From NCBI GenBank assembly GCA_019638625.1, contig JAHBTK010000003.1:434001-498000 (forward strand): a DNA stretch of 64,000 bases, in the 5' to 3' direction. Position 1 is the stretch's first letter, and each line of letters opens with the position of its first letter. A program made the translations under genes and the position numbers. The notes below the pieces were generated by a model. It did not search any database. It was not told the DNA's origin and saw nothing but the letters and a program-made list of their open reading frames with translations. Below, one piece after another: positions 25,602 to 34,318 of the stretch. This DNA is from Chitinophagaceae bacterium. GTDB taxonomy: Bacteria > Bacteroidota > Bacteroidia > Chitinophagales > Chitinophagaceae.

Positions 25602-26741
25602 ATGTATATTATAATATTACTGCTGCTGGTGCTGTTTACCGGCTATTTTGCGATCATTGATACTTACAGGAGATGGTGGAACAGGATACCGGTTTTCCGG
25701 CCCGGCAAAAAGACGGAACCCGATGAAAAAATAACGATCATCATCCCTGCCCGCAATGAAGAACAAAATATCGGCGCCTGTCTGGAGGCTATCCTGAAAC
25801 AAACCTATCCCGGGGATCTGCTGGAAGTGATTGTGGTGGACGACCACTCTGAAGATAGCACCGCCGCGATCGTCGGGCAATATAGAGATCAGGGTGTACA
25901 ACTGCTATCATTGAAAGAGTTTACCGGGAATGAACAACCGGCCTCCTATAAAAAGAAAGCCATTGAGGTCGCCATCGCCCGGTCTGCCGGAACTTTAATT
26001 GTGACCACCGATGCGGATTGTACGGCAGAGCCAGCCTGGATTGCTACGATTGCCCGGTTTCACCGGATCAAGAAAGATGTTTTTATTGTCGCGCCGGTAA
26101 AAATGATTCCCGGGAAATCGTTGTTATCAGTCTTCCAGGCAACCGACTTTGCCATCCTGCAGGGTATCACAGCCGCTTCGGTGCATGGCAAACTCCATAA
26201 TATGTGTAATGGGGCCAACCTGGCTTATGAAAAAACTGCTTTCTCTTCGGTAAATGGCTTTGCCGGTATCGACCATATCGCATCGGGAGACGACATGCTG
26301 CTGATGGACAAAATTGCCGCGGAATACCCGCAGCAAATTGGCTATCTGAACGCCCAGGAAGCTATTGTATCCACAGCCCCCGAGCCGGATATCAGGGCTT
26401 TTTTTCACCAGCGGATCCGCTGGGCCAGCAAGGCTGCCAGCTACAAAGCAACAAATATAAAACTCATTTTACTGCTGGTATTGCTGGTGAATATTTGCTG
26501 GCTGGTATTGCTGGTAGCGGGCTGCTTCAGCGCTTTGTGGTTTCGCGTATTCCTGGTAGCGGCTTTTTACAAAGTCATTATCGAATGGCCGTTTGTAAAA
26601 CAGGTACTCCGCTTCTTTTCGCTTTCAAAGTTATCGCCCCTGTTCCCATTACTGCAGCCCCTGCATGTGTTGTACACCATCATTGCCGGCTTTGCCGGTT
26701 TGTTTACCCGCTACGAGTGGAAGGGACGGAAAGTTATATGA
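25602..26741 (+). CDS. Membrane glycosyltransferase family 2
   Basis: The ATG at 25602 starts a hydrophobic N-terminal helix (MYIIILLLLVLFTGYFAII), giving 379 residues. The GT-A domain shows ITIIIPARNEEQNIGACLEAI, VVDDHSEDST, TTDADC (the metal-binding DxD-like motif) and ASGDDMLLMDK, with a downstream QRIRWASK ((Q/R)xxRW). Three hydrophobic helices follow (about 285-375). The layout is that of processive or polyprenyl-linked GT2 enzymes acting on the inner-membrane face. The acceptor sugar is unknown, and it is not in a polysaccharide cluster. Confidence 0.88.
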   Translation: MYIIILLLLVLFTGYFAIIDTYRRWWNRIPVFRPGKKTEPDEKITIIIPARNEEQNIGACLEAILKQTYPGDLLEVIVVDDHSEDSTAAIVGQYRDQGVQLLSLKEFTGNEQPASYKKKAIEVAIARSAGTLIVTTDADCTAEPAWIATIARFHRIKKDVFIVAPVKMIPGKSLLSVFQATDFAILQGITAASVHGKLHNMCNGANLAYEKTAFSSVNGFAGIDHIASGDDMLLMDKIAAEYPQQIGYLNAQEAIVSTAPEPDIRAFFHQRIRWASKAASYKATNIKLILLLVLLVNICWLVLLVAGCFSALWFRVFLVAAFYKVIIEWPFVKQVLRFFSLSKLSPLFPLLQPLHVLYTIIAGFAGLFTRYEWKGRKVI

Positions 26742-26778
26742 AAATGTGACTGTCGTCAGTCATTGTAGGCATATCTTG

Positions 26779-27384
26779 TCATGGTTTGTAGGGTGTTTCC
26801 TTAATATTCCCCTTATAATAGTCGGATATGATTGAGAACTGTTTGTCTGTCAGAAGTATTGTGTGCAAGTCGTTACCACCATACAGTAAATAAAACTGTT
26901 CGTCGCTATTTTTTTCTTTTAATATTTCGTTTACTTTTTTAAAGAAGTTTCTTGGGGCTGTGTCCCAAAACATATTGTTGTCCAGATCGTTTTGAGTATA
27001 AAGTGGTATCGGGTCGCCATTAATTAGCGCATCAAATGAATTTTCCTTGTCATTTAGTTTTTGAGCCGATAGCTTAATCTCTCTTTTGGTTAAAATTCTA
27101 TTAAGACCTGGAAGAAAAAAGTCAAAGCTAAATTCGGCAAGTTCTTCGGCGTCGATGTGGGCTATTTTAAAATTGTCGTCTTCGTAAATGTCAAATGAAC
27201 TGATTAGTTGTGTTTTTAACCTGTCAATCTTTGAACTGTCGGCATATTTTAGAAAGCCGTTGTCAATAAGTTCTGTCGCATACTTGTCTTTGCCTGATTG
27301 TAGTATATTGTCATTTTGCATCTGCGTGTTTTGGTTGCAACGTATTATAAGTATGGAATAAAGCAGCAGTGCTAACTGTTTCAT
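26779..27384 (-). CDS. Hypothetical lipoprotein, AT-rich
   Basis: The 201-residue product opens with a lipoprotein-like signal (MKQLALLLYSILIIRC, Cys 16). The mature part is charged and Lys/Asp/Asn-rich (LIDNGFLKYADSSKIDRLKTQ), without a domain I recognise. Its base composition is more AT-rich than its neighbours, the GT2 and (p)ppGpp genes, which suggests more recent acquisition. It lies 50 bp downstream of the Rel gene on the same strand. Confidence 0.6.
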   Translation of the reverse strand: MKQLALLLYSILIIRCNQNTQMQNDNILQSGKDKYATELIDNGFLKYADSSKIDRLKTQLISSFDIYEDDNFKIAHIDAEELAEFSFDFFLPGLNRILTKREIKLSAQKLNDKENSFDALINGDPIPLYTQNDLDNNMFWDTAPRNFFKKVNEILKEKNSDEQFYLLYGGNDLHTILLTDKQFSIISDYYKGNIKETPYKP

Positions 27385-27433
27385 CGTGTCGGCTTAGCGT
27401 TGTTCATAACTCTCCATTTGGCGATCCGGCAAG

Positions 27434-29677
27434 CTACACCAGTTCCGTATCATACCGTTCTACAGATTCAATGCCTGGTAATTTTTTCAGCTTATTCACC
27501 AGCTCATCCAGTTCTTCTTTATCGTGCACATACAATTTTACATTCCCCTCAAACACGCCTTCTTTTGCTTCTACGGTGAGCGCCGCGATATTTATTTTTA
27601 ATTCGCCGGATACCAGATTGGTTATTTTGTGTATTACACCCACGTCATCCAGCCCTACAATTTTAACGCCGGTAAGAAAGGATATCTCTTTGTTTTTGGC
27701 CCACTTTGTTTTTACCACCCGGTGCCCGAAGTTGGACATCAGCCTGGCCGCATTGGCACAATTTGTCCGGTGAATGATCAATCCCTTACCGGTACTTACA
27801 AAACCAAATACGTCATCACCCGGGATCGGTTTACAACAATTGGCCAGGTTATATACGATCCTGTCGCTGCTTTCGCCAAAAATGATCAGCTCATTATCTT
27901 TCTTATTGCTGATCTTATGTGTATCCGCTTCATGGTGTTTCACTTCCGGCTCCGCTTTCACCGGTTTCGGTATTACCAGTTTATCTCCCACCAGTTGCAT
28001 ATCCTGCTTCATCTCCTTCAGGTCAATATTTTTTACCGCTATCTGGTAAAAAAGATCGAGTGGAGAAGCTAATTTATAAAAAGCGGTTACTTCATCAATA
28101 TTCGCCCGGGAAAAAGAGGCGCCCATATCCTCCATTTTTTTCTGCAGGGTGTATTTCCCGTCTTCGCCTATCTTTCTTTTCTGCTCTTTAAGAGCATCTT
28201 TGATTTTCGTTTTTGCCTTGGTGGTGATTACAAAATTCAACCAGTCTTCCGTGGGTTTCTGCTTATTGCTGGTGATGATCTCAATCTGGTCGCCGCTACG
28301 CAGCTTATGGCTGATGGGCACCAGTTTGTGATTCACTTTGGCCCCGATACATTTTGACCCGATCGCGCTGTGAACGGAAAATGCGAAATCCAGGGCGCTG
28401 GCGCCTACCGGCAGCATTTTCACATCTCCCCGGGGAGTGTACACATATATTTCTTCGGCAAGAAAAGAAGTTTTAAAGTCCTGCAGGAAATCGATGGAAC
28501 TTACGTCCTGCGTCAACGCTTCGCGGATCTGCGTAAACCATTTATCAAAACGGTTTTCGTCAGCCGTCCCCTCTTTGTATTTCCAGTGGGCCGCCAATCC
28601 CTTCTCCGCGATCTCATTCATTCTTTTGGTACGTATCTGCACTTCCACCCATTTACCCTGCGGTCCCATCACGGTAGTATGCAACGCCTCATAACCATTG
28701 GACTTGGGGTTACTCAGCCAATCCCTCAGTCTTTCCGGCGACGGGATATACATATCCGTTATCATGGAATAAGCCTTCCAGCAATCTTCTTTTTCTTTTT
28801 CCGGCGCCACATCCAGGATGACCCGGATGGCAAAAAGGTCGTACACTTCTTCAAAAGTCACGCCCTTGTTTTTCATCTTGTTCCAGATGGAATGTATGGA
28901 TTTGGGCCTTCCGTACACCTCTGTTTTCAACCCTGCTTTCTGGAGACCTTCCTTTATCGGCCGTATGAACTCATTGATATACCGGGTTCTTTCCCGTCTT
29001 GTTTCGGAAAGTTTTCTGGCTATTTCCTTGTAGGTTTCCGGCTCCAGGTACTTCATCGCCAGGTCTTCCATTTCTGTTTTGATGGCGTATAACCCCATGC
29101 GATGCGCCAGTGGCGCGTACACATACACGGTTTCGCTGCATATCTTCAACTGCTTCTCCCGCTTCATGCTGTCCAGCGTACGCATATTGTGCAGGCGGTC
29201 GGCAAGTTTTATCAGAATAACGCGGGGGTCATCTGTAAGCGTCAGGAGGATCTTTTTAAAGTTCTCCGCCTGTTGCGTGGTATTGGTGTCCACCACATTA
29301 GCTATCTTGGTCAACCCGTCGATAATGCGGGCAATCTCGGGACCAAAAGCTATTTCAATATCTTCCAGCGTAAGATCAGTATCTTCAACAGTATCGTGCA
29401 GCAGCGCGCAAATGGTAGACCGTACCCCCAGCCCGATTTCTTCCGCGGCAATGCGGGCTACGGCAATAGGATGCAAAATATAAGGTTCTCCGCTCTTGCG
29501 GCGCATTGTTTTATGAGCATCAGCGGCCATTTCAAAGGCCAACCGCAGCAACTCCCGGTCTCCCTGTTTCAATTTAGGCTTCAGGCAACGCAGTAAGGCA
29601 CGGTATTGACGAACAATCTCCTTCTTCTCCTCTTCTTCGCTCAGATTGTACGTTATAGGTTTAACATCAAGGTTCAT
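27434..29677 (-). CDS. Bifunctional (p)ppGpp synthetase/hydrolase (Rel/SpoT)
   Basis: I take the ATG at 29677 (MNLDVKPITYNL, 747 residues); an ATG seven codons upstream is possible. In order: an HD hydrolase domain (HPIAVARIAAEE; HDTVEDTD), a synthetase domain (GRPKSIHSIWNKM; NGYEALHTTVMGP), a TGS domain (VYTPRGDVKMLPVGASALDFAFSVHS), and C-terminal zinc-finger and ACT regions (NCCKPIPGDDVFGFV). Both catalytic halves look intact, so it should make and degrade the stringent-response alarmone. Confidence 0.93.
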   Translation of the reverse strand: MNLDVKPITYNLSEEEEKKEIVRQYRALLRCLKPKLKQGDRELLRLAFEMAADAHKTMRRKSGEPYILHPIAVARIAAEEIGLGVRSTICALLHDTVEDTDLTLEDIEIAFGPEIARIIDGLTKIANVVDTNTTQQAENFKKILLTLTDDPRVILIKLADRLHNMRTLDSMKREKQLKICSETVYVYAPLAHRMGLYAIKTEMEDLAMKYLEPETYKEIARKLSETRRERTRYINEFIRPIKEGLQKAGLKTEVYGRPKSIHSIWNKMKNKGVTFEEVYDLFAIRVILDVAPEKEKEDCWKAYSMITDMYIPSPERLRDWLSNPKSNGYEALHTTVMGPQGKWVEVQIRTKRMNEIAEKGLAAHWKYKEGTADENRFDKWFTQIREALTQDVSSIDFLQDFKTSFLAEEIYVYTPRGDVKMLPVGASALDFAFSVHSAIGSKCIGAKVNHKLVPISHKLRSGDQIEIITSNKQKPTEDWLNFVITTKAKTKIKDALKEQKRKIGEDGKYTLQKKMEDMGASFSRANIDEVTAFYKLASPLDLFYQIAVKNIDLKEMKQDMQLVGDKLVIPKPVKAEPEVKHHEADTHKISNKKDNELIIFGESSDRIVYNLANCCKPIPGDDVFGFVSTGKGLIIHRTNCANAARLMSNFGHRVVKTKWAKNKEISFLTGVKIVGLDDVGVIHKITNLVSGELKINIAALTVEAKEGVFEGNVKLYVHDKEELDELVNKLKKLPGIESVERYDTELV

Positions 29678-29705
29678 ATTAAGTTCAAATTTAAGCAAAA
29701 TCTAT

Positions 29706-29713
29706 TACCTTTG
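29706..29713 (+). promoter_or_regulatory. Candidate -7 box for tRNA-Leu
   Basis: TACCTTTG matches TAnnTTTG, 57 bp before the tRNA. It lies just outside the divergent Rel gene. No -33 TTTG is seen at the ideal spacing. Confidence 0.35.
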
Positions 29714-29769
29714 CTCTCCCAAAAAACGGGGCATAAAACCCGGAAAGGGTATAAAACCTTATTTTTCAA

Positions 29770-29851
29770 GCGGGTGTGGCGAAATTGGCAGACGCATCAG
29801 ACTTAGGATCTGACGCCGCGAGGCGTGGGGGTTCGACTCCCTCCACCCGCA
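29770..29851 (+). tRNA. tRNA-Leu (anticodon TAG)
   Basis: The acceptor arms GCGGGTG and CACCCGC pair perfectly. The D-arm (GGCGAAATTGGCAGACGC), the anticodon loop CTTAGGA with anticodon TAG on stem CAGA/TCTG, a long class II variable arm (GACGCCGCGAGGCGT) and the T-loop GTTCGACTC are all present. CCA is not encoded. It decodes CUA and related CUN codons. Confidence 0.95.
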
Positions 29852-29960
29852 CAAAAACAAATTATTGGCTTTAGAGGATTGAATCTGACGTGATTACAGT
29901 ACTGCAGTATGCATCTCTCTACCCATTTTAACGGCTTCTAACGCAAATCACTTATAAAAA

Positions 29961-31340
29961 ATGGCAACAGTTACCAGGGAAAATATCGGTTTACTCAATG
30001 ATAAATTAACAGTAACCGTTACGAAGGAAGATTATTTACCCTCATTTGAGAAAGCTTTAAAACATTACGCAAAATCTGCCAACATACCCGGCTTCCGTAA
30101 AGGAATGGTACCCGCCGGTATGATAAAGAAAATGCATGGACCGGCTGTTTACACGGAAGAAGTGCTGCGCAGTATAGAAAAGGGCTTGCTTGACTACCTG
30201 GAACAGGAAAAGCTGGATATTTTCGCTCAGCCGTTACCGGGATCAGACAACGACCCGGGAAAGCTGGATATGAACACCCCCTCTGACTATACCTTTAATT
30301 TTGAGGTGGGATTAAAGCCCAGCTTTGAGCTGCCTGATCTGAGCAAAGTATCCATCACCCGCTATAAAATTGAGCCGGAAGCTGAATTGGTAGAAGACGA
30401 AGTAAAACGCCTGCAGGCCAGGCATGGTAAAATGACCGACCCCGAAGCGGTGGCTACGGATGAGGATGTGCTGAACGTAACTTTTGAAGAATCAGATGCG
30501 GAAGGCAATGTGGCAGAAGGCGGCATTAAAAAGGATAACTCCCTGCTGTTAAAGTATTTCGCGGAAAGTTTTCGCCCACAGCTTATCGGCAAAAAGAACG
30601 AAGAGAGCGTGGTAATACAGTTGACAACCGCTTTTGATGAAAAAGAAAGAGACTGGCTGATCAGCGACCTGGGATTGAACAAAGAGGATGCAGACTCCCT
30701 GAATAAATATTTCAAACTGACCATTACCAAAATAGGGCTGGTTGAAAAGAGGGAACTGGATGAGGTGTTTTTTAAAGAAGTATTTCCTGATAAGGAGATC
30801 AAAACAGAAGAAGCATTCAGAGCCGAGATAAAAGCTGATATTCAGAAAGCGCTTGACGGGCAGACCCGCAATTACCTGCATCACGAACTGTATCACAAAT
30901 TGCTGGACAATTCCACTATTGAATTTCCGGAAACCTTTTTGAAACGCTGGATGGAAACCGGTGGTGAAGCGGCGAAGACCAAAGAGCAAGTAGAAGCAGA
31001 GTTCCCGACTTTCAGAGACCAGCTTAAATGGACCCTTATCTCCGACCGTATCGTAAAAGACAATAATATTGACGTATCCCCTGAAGAAATCAGGGACCAT
31101 ATCGCACAGGAAGTAATCGGGTACTTTGGAGCATCCGGTCTGCAGGGTGATATGAGCTGGCTGGGCGCTTATGTGGATAAACTCACCCAGGATAAACAAC
31201 AGGTGGAAAGCGCCTATCGCAGGATACTTTCTCAGAAAGTATTTGAAAAAGCAGAAAGCCAGATCACCCCCGAAGAAAAGCCCATCAGCCGGGAAGACTT
31301 CCAGAAACTGCAGGAAGAGCATCAGCATCATCATCATTAG
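29961..31340 (+). CDS. tig: Trigger factor
   Basis: The 459-residue product has the ribosome-binding N-domain with the signature GFRKGMVPAGMIKK (residues about 41-54), a degenerate PPIase-like middle domain (about 150-250) and the long helical C-domain. It chaperones nascent chains at the ribosome exit. The natural C-terminus is His-rich (EEHQHHHH), which is unusual but consistent with the variable tails of this family. No clpXP follows, unlike in many bacteria. Confidence 0.92.
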   Translation: MATVTRENIGLLNDKLTVTVTKEDYLPSFEKALKHYAKSANIPGFRKGMVPAGMIKKMHGPAVYTEEVLRSIEKGLLDYLEQEKLDIFAQPLPGSDNDPGKLDMNTPSDYTFNFEVGLKPSFELPDLSKVSITRYKIEPEAELVEDEVKRLQARHGKMTDPEAVATDEDVLNVTFEESDAEGNVAEGGIKKDNSLLLKYFAESFRPQLIGKKNEESVVIQLTTAFDEKERDWLISDLGLNKEDADSLNKYFKLTITKIGLVEKRELDEVFFKEVFPDKEIKTEEAFRAEIKADIQKALDGQTRNYLHHELYHKLLDNSTIEFPETFLKRWMETGGEAAKTKEQVEAEFPTFRDQLKWTLISDRIVKDNNIDVSPEEIRDHIAQEVIGYFGASGLQGDMSWLGAYVDKLTQDKQQVESAYRRILSQKVFEKAESQITPEEKPISREDFQKLQEEHQHHHH

Positions 31341-31380
31341 ACCCCTCCCCGGGCCTCTCCATGCAATGGGGAGGATGACG
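31341..31380. repeat. Palindrome directly after tig, possible decayed copy of the leuS element
   Basis: CCTCTCCAT and ATGGGGAGG (31354-31374) pair with one wobble around GCA, preceded by ACCCCTCCCCGGG. The arrangement CCCC-CCTCTCC-loop-GGGAGG resembles the palindrome units inside leuS. It begins at the tig stop codon and may serve as a terminator. The relationship to the leuS units is suggestive only. Confidence 0.45.
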
Positions 31381-31402
31381 CGAAGATCGGAGCGAGGTAT
31401 TG

Positions 31403-31410
31403 TATCTTTG
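31403..31410 (+). promoter_or_regulatory. Candidate -7 box immediately before the P-type ATPase start
   Basis: TATCTTTG matches TAnnTTTG but lies only 6 bp before the ATG at 31417. If used, the transcript would be nearly leaderless. Chance occurrence is equally possible. Confidence 0.25.
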
Positions 31411-31416
31411 CCTATT

Positions 31417-33537
31417 ATGCAGGATATTCACTGGCGAGTGGATGGTATGGATTGTACCAACTGCGCCCTTACCGTTAGACGGTACCTTGAAAAAGAAGGT
31501 GCCGAAAATGTCAAAGTAAATTTTGTTGACGGTGACGTATCATTTAAAATAAATACGGACACCCCGCCCGAATCGTTTCAGAAAGGGATCAACGATCTGG
31601 GATATAAAGTGACAGGCAATATTGAAGCTGCCCGGTTGCAGCAAAAACCTTCTCTGAATATTTACCTCAAATATACGCTCTGGTGTCTTCCTTTTACCCT
31701 GGTGCTGTTTTTGCACATGTTCCACGGAGTGACAGGTCTGTATTGGCTGATGAACCCCTGGGTACAGTTAACGCTATGCATACCTGTATATGCAACGGGT
31801 ATGAGTTTTTTCGGCAGAAGCGCCTGGAAAAGCCTGCGCAACGGCATCCCCAACATGAATGTGCTGATAGCCGTGGGCGCTACGGCAGCATTTGTGTACA
31901 GCCTGATTGGTACACTCGGGAACCTGGGTGAGGACTACCTGTTTTATGAAACCACAGCCACCATTATCACCCTGGTCTTCTTTGGTAATTATCTCGAAAG
32001 CGCATCCATACAATCTACTCAAAAAGCGCTGAACAAACTCGCCATCTCACAAAAGATCACCGCCCATATGATCGCGTTTGATGAACATCACCAGGAGATC
32101 GTGATGCCTGTAGAAAGCGCTGACCTGAGACCGGGAGATCTTATACTTATAAGGAACGGCGACCAGGTGCCGGCGGATTGCAAAATATTCTGGGGAAATG
32201 CCAGCATAGATGAGTCGATTATTACAGGAGAAAGCATGCCCCTGGAAAAAGAAGTGAAAGACACCCTGATCGGCGGAAGCATATTGGTGAACGGAACGGT
32301 GAAAGCCTCTGTGATCGCCGCGGCCAACGACAGCACTTTAGCCAATATCACAGACCTGGTAAAACAGGCCCAGGGAGAGAAGCCACCGGTGCAGCAACTG
32401 GCCGACAAAATCAGTGCTGTATTTGTGCCACTCGTTATCGGCATCGCTGTAGTCACATTGGTAGTCAATTATATAATACTGCATGATTTTACATCCGCGT
32501 TAATGCGCAGCATAGCCGTATTGGTTATCGCCTGTCCCTGCGCGTTAGGGTTGGCAACACCGGCGGCGGTAGCGGTAGGACTGGGTCGTGCTGCACGCAA
32601 CGGGGTGCTGTTCAGAAATGCCCGGAGCCTGGAGCTTTTTAAAAATATTCGCCAGGTGGTATTTGATAAAACCGGTACCCTTACCACCGGTGAACTCAGC
32701 ATCAGCCATCTGCACCTGGTGAATAACGACCTGAGTGAAGAGGAAGTGAAAAGAGTTGTCTATTCGCTTGAGAAGTATTCCAACCATCCGATCGCGAAAG
32801 TGATATTGAAAGCATGGAAAACAAAAGACGGTATGCAGTGGCAAAACGTGGAGGAAGATAAGGGGCTGGGCATAAAGGCCCTGAGCAAAGAAGGAGATGA
32901 ATATGCGATCGGGTCATACAAGGTAGCAGCCGCCCTTACTACAGACCGCGAACACAATATTTATATAGTAAAAAACAACCGGTTGCTCGCCTGGGTAGAC
33001 ATCAAAGACAGCATCCGGCCGGAAGCCAAACCGGTGATTGACTACCTTCAGAAAAAAGGGATCAAAACCATTTTATTAAGTGGCGATACTGCTGCCAAAT
33101 GTAACCTGCTGGCTGATGAACTGGGCATTGATACGGTATTTGCGGAGCAAAGCCCCGCGCAAAAGCTGGCAATAATTGAGTCGCTGGCGAACAACGCGCC
33201 CACAGCAATGGTAGGAGATGGTATCAACGATGCGCCGGCGCTGGCAAAAGCCACTATCGGCATTTCCATGAGCGACGCATCGCAGATTGCTGTGCAGACT
33301 GCCGATGTCGTATTAATGAACAAAGGATTGAAAAATCTTCCGCTGGCGCTCGGGCTGGGTAAACACACGTTTCTTACCATCAAACAAAATCTTTTCTGGG
33401 CCTTTGCTTATAACATTGTTGCCATCCCGCTGGCGGCGCTGGGTTTTCTCAATCCCATGCTGGCGGCGCTGGCAATGGGTTTCAGCGATGTGGTGCTGGC
33501 AATAAATTCCGGGCGCTTGTTCGTGAAAAAAGTATAG
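31417..33537 (+). CDS. Copper-type heavy-metal-translocating P-type ATPase
   Basis: The ATG at 31417 is chosen because the first residues then form the HMA metal-binding domain (GMDCTNC, C13 and C16); the longer frame overlaps tig out of phase. The 706-residue P1B pump shows eight hydrophobic helices, TGES (270-273), the intramembrane CPC (373-375) in IACPCALG, the phosphorylated aspartate in DKTGT (D417), the P1B HP motif (NHPIAK) and GDGINDAPA. CPC indicates Cu+ or Ag+ export from the cytoplasm. No chaperone or regulator gene is adjacent. Confidence 0.93.
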   Translation: MQDIHWRVDGMDCTNCALTVRRYLEKEGAENVKVNFVDGDVSFKINTDTPPESFQKGINDLGYKVTGNIEAARLQQKPSLNIYLKYTLWCLPFTLVLFLHMFHGVTGLYWLMNPWVQLTLCIPVYATGMSFFGRSAWKSLRNGIPNMNVLIAVGATAAFVYSLIGTLGNLGEDYLFYETTATIITLVFFGNYLESASIQSTQKALNKLAISQKITAHMIAFDEHHQEIVMPVESADLRPGDLILIRNGDQVPADCKIFWGNASIDESIITGESMPLEKEVKDTLIGGSILVNGTVKASVIAAANDSTLANITDLVKQAQGEKPPVQQLADKISAVFVPLVIGIAVVTLVVNYIILHDFTSALMRSIAVLVIACPCALGLATPAAVAVGLGRAARNGVLFRNARSLELFKNIRQVVFDKTGTLTTGELSISHLHLVNNDLSEEEVKRVVYSLEKYSNHPIAKVILKAWKTKDGMQWQNVEEDKGLGIKALSKEGDEYAIGSYKVAAALTTDREHNIYIVKNNRLLAWVDIKDSIRPEAKPVIDYLQKKGIKTILLSGDTAAKCNLLADELGIDTVFAEQSPAQKLAIIESLANNAPTAMVGDGINDAPALAKATIGISMSDASQIAVQTADVVLMNKGLKNLPLALGLGKHTFLTIKQNLFWAFAYNIVAIPLAALGFLNPMLAALAMGFSDVVLAINSGRLFVKKV

Positions 33538-33547
33538 TACAGGCTTA

Positions 33548-34237
33548 TTATTGTGAGCAAAAGGCAAGCAGCTTTTGCAGGTCTTCCAGGTTATTAAAAT
33601 TTATTTTCTGCTCCCCTATAAAGGCTTCCATTGCCTTTTTCTTTTCCGGGAAAACACTGGCAAAACCTTTCTTATTTGCCCTCACAAACCGGTTATACCT
33701 GTCTCCTATGAAAACGGCATTCCTTTTAATGAAGAAGATCTCTCTCCTGGCCTCCAGCGTTACGATCTGGTTATTCCCGACACTGATGCCCTCCATAGAG
33801 TTGATAGAACTTGTTCCGGAAGTCGTTCCATAAGCCGATTCTTTTTTGAAATCCCCCTGCACCAGTCGCTCCCGCAGGGCCAGCGTGTAACCGTTCGACT
33901 GGCAGAGTTCCCGCAAATACCCCTTATCAAAATAATAACTTACCGAATCAATTTTGATCACCATAACAAGATGCGGCTCCGCTATGGCCATGGTATCACC
34001 CGTAACCGTCAGAAACTGCATTTCATCCAGCAGGTAATTGTAGTTGAACTTTTGAGTGGCTTTTCCTCCGGCCCTTAACGTTGCCTCGCCGGTCACGAAC
34101 CCTGGAAAATAATAAACCGCTTCTGCAGGCAGCACCTTTTGAGGGACCTCACCCGATTTCACGATATATCTCTCGCGATTTTGCGCATAACCGCCGAATA
34201 CACAGCAGCACAGGAAAACTGCAAAAACCGTATGCAT
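33548..34237 (-). CDS. Hypothetical secreted protein
   Basis: The 229-residue product has a signal peptide (MHTVFAVFLCCCVFGGYAQ). The mature part is a mix of beta strands and charged turns (YYFPGFVTGEATLRAGGKATQKFNYNYLLDEMQFL) and a C-terminal basic helix. No catalytic motif is seen. Similar exported proteins of unknown role are widespread in Chitinophagaceae. It converges with the P-type ATPase, 10 bp between stops. Confidence 0.65.
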   Translation of the reverse strand: MHTVFAVFLCCCVFGGYAQNRERYIVKSGEVPQKVLPAEAVYYFPGFVTGEATLRAGGKATQKFNYNYLLDEMQFLTVTGDTMAIAEPHLVMVIKIDSVSYYFDKGYLRELCQSNGYTLALRERLVQGDFKKESAYGTTSGTSSINSMEGISVGNNQIVTLEARREIFFIKRNAVFIGDRYNRFVRANKKGFASVFPEKKKAMEAFIGEQKINFNNLEDLQKLLAFCSQ

Positions 34238-34318
34238 ACCCTAATATACCAATTACAGATGTATTTTTATACAAACTTTCCGGATAATAACCGGTTCCGG
34301 TTACTGAAAAATCATACC

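Noticed and set aside
31171..31416. N-terminal extension of the P-type ATPase
   Set aside because: The extension overlaps the 3' part of tig in another frame and has no homology-like features. The HMA domain begins exactly after the ATG at 31417.
34139..34318. 60-residue N-terminal extension of the DUF218 protein
   Set aside because: It overlaps the start of the divergent secreted-protein gene, and a standard signal peptide begins at 34319.
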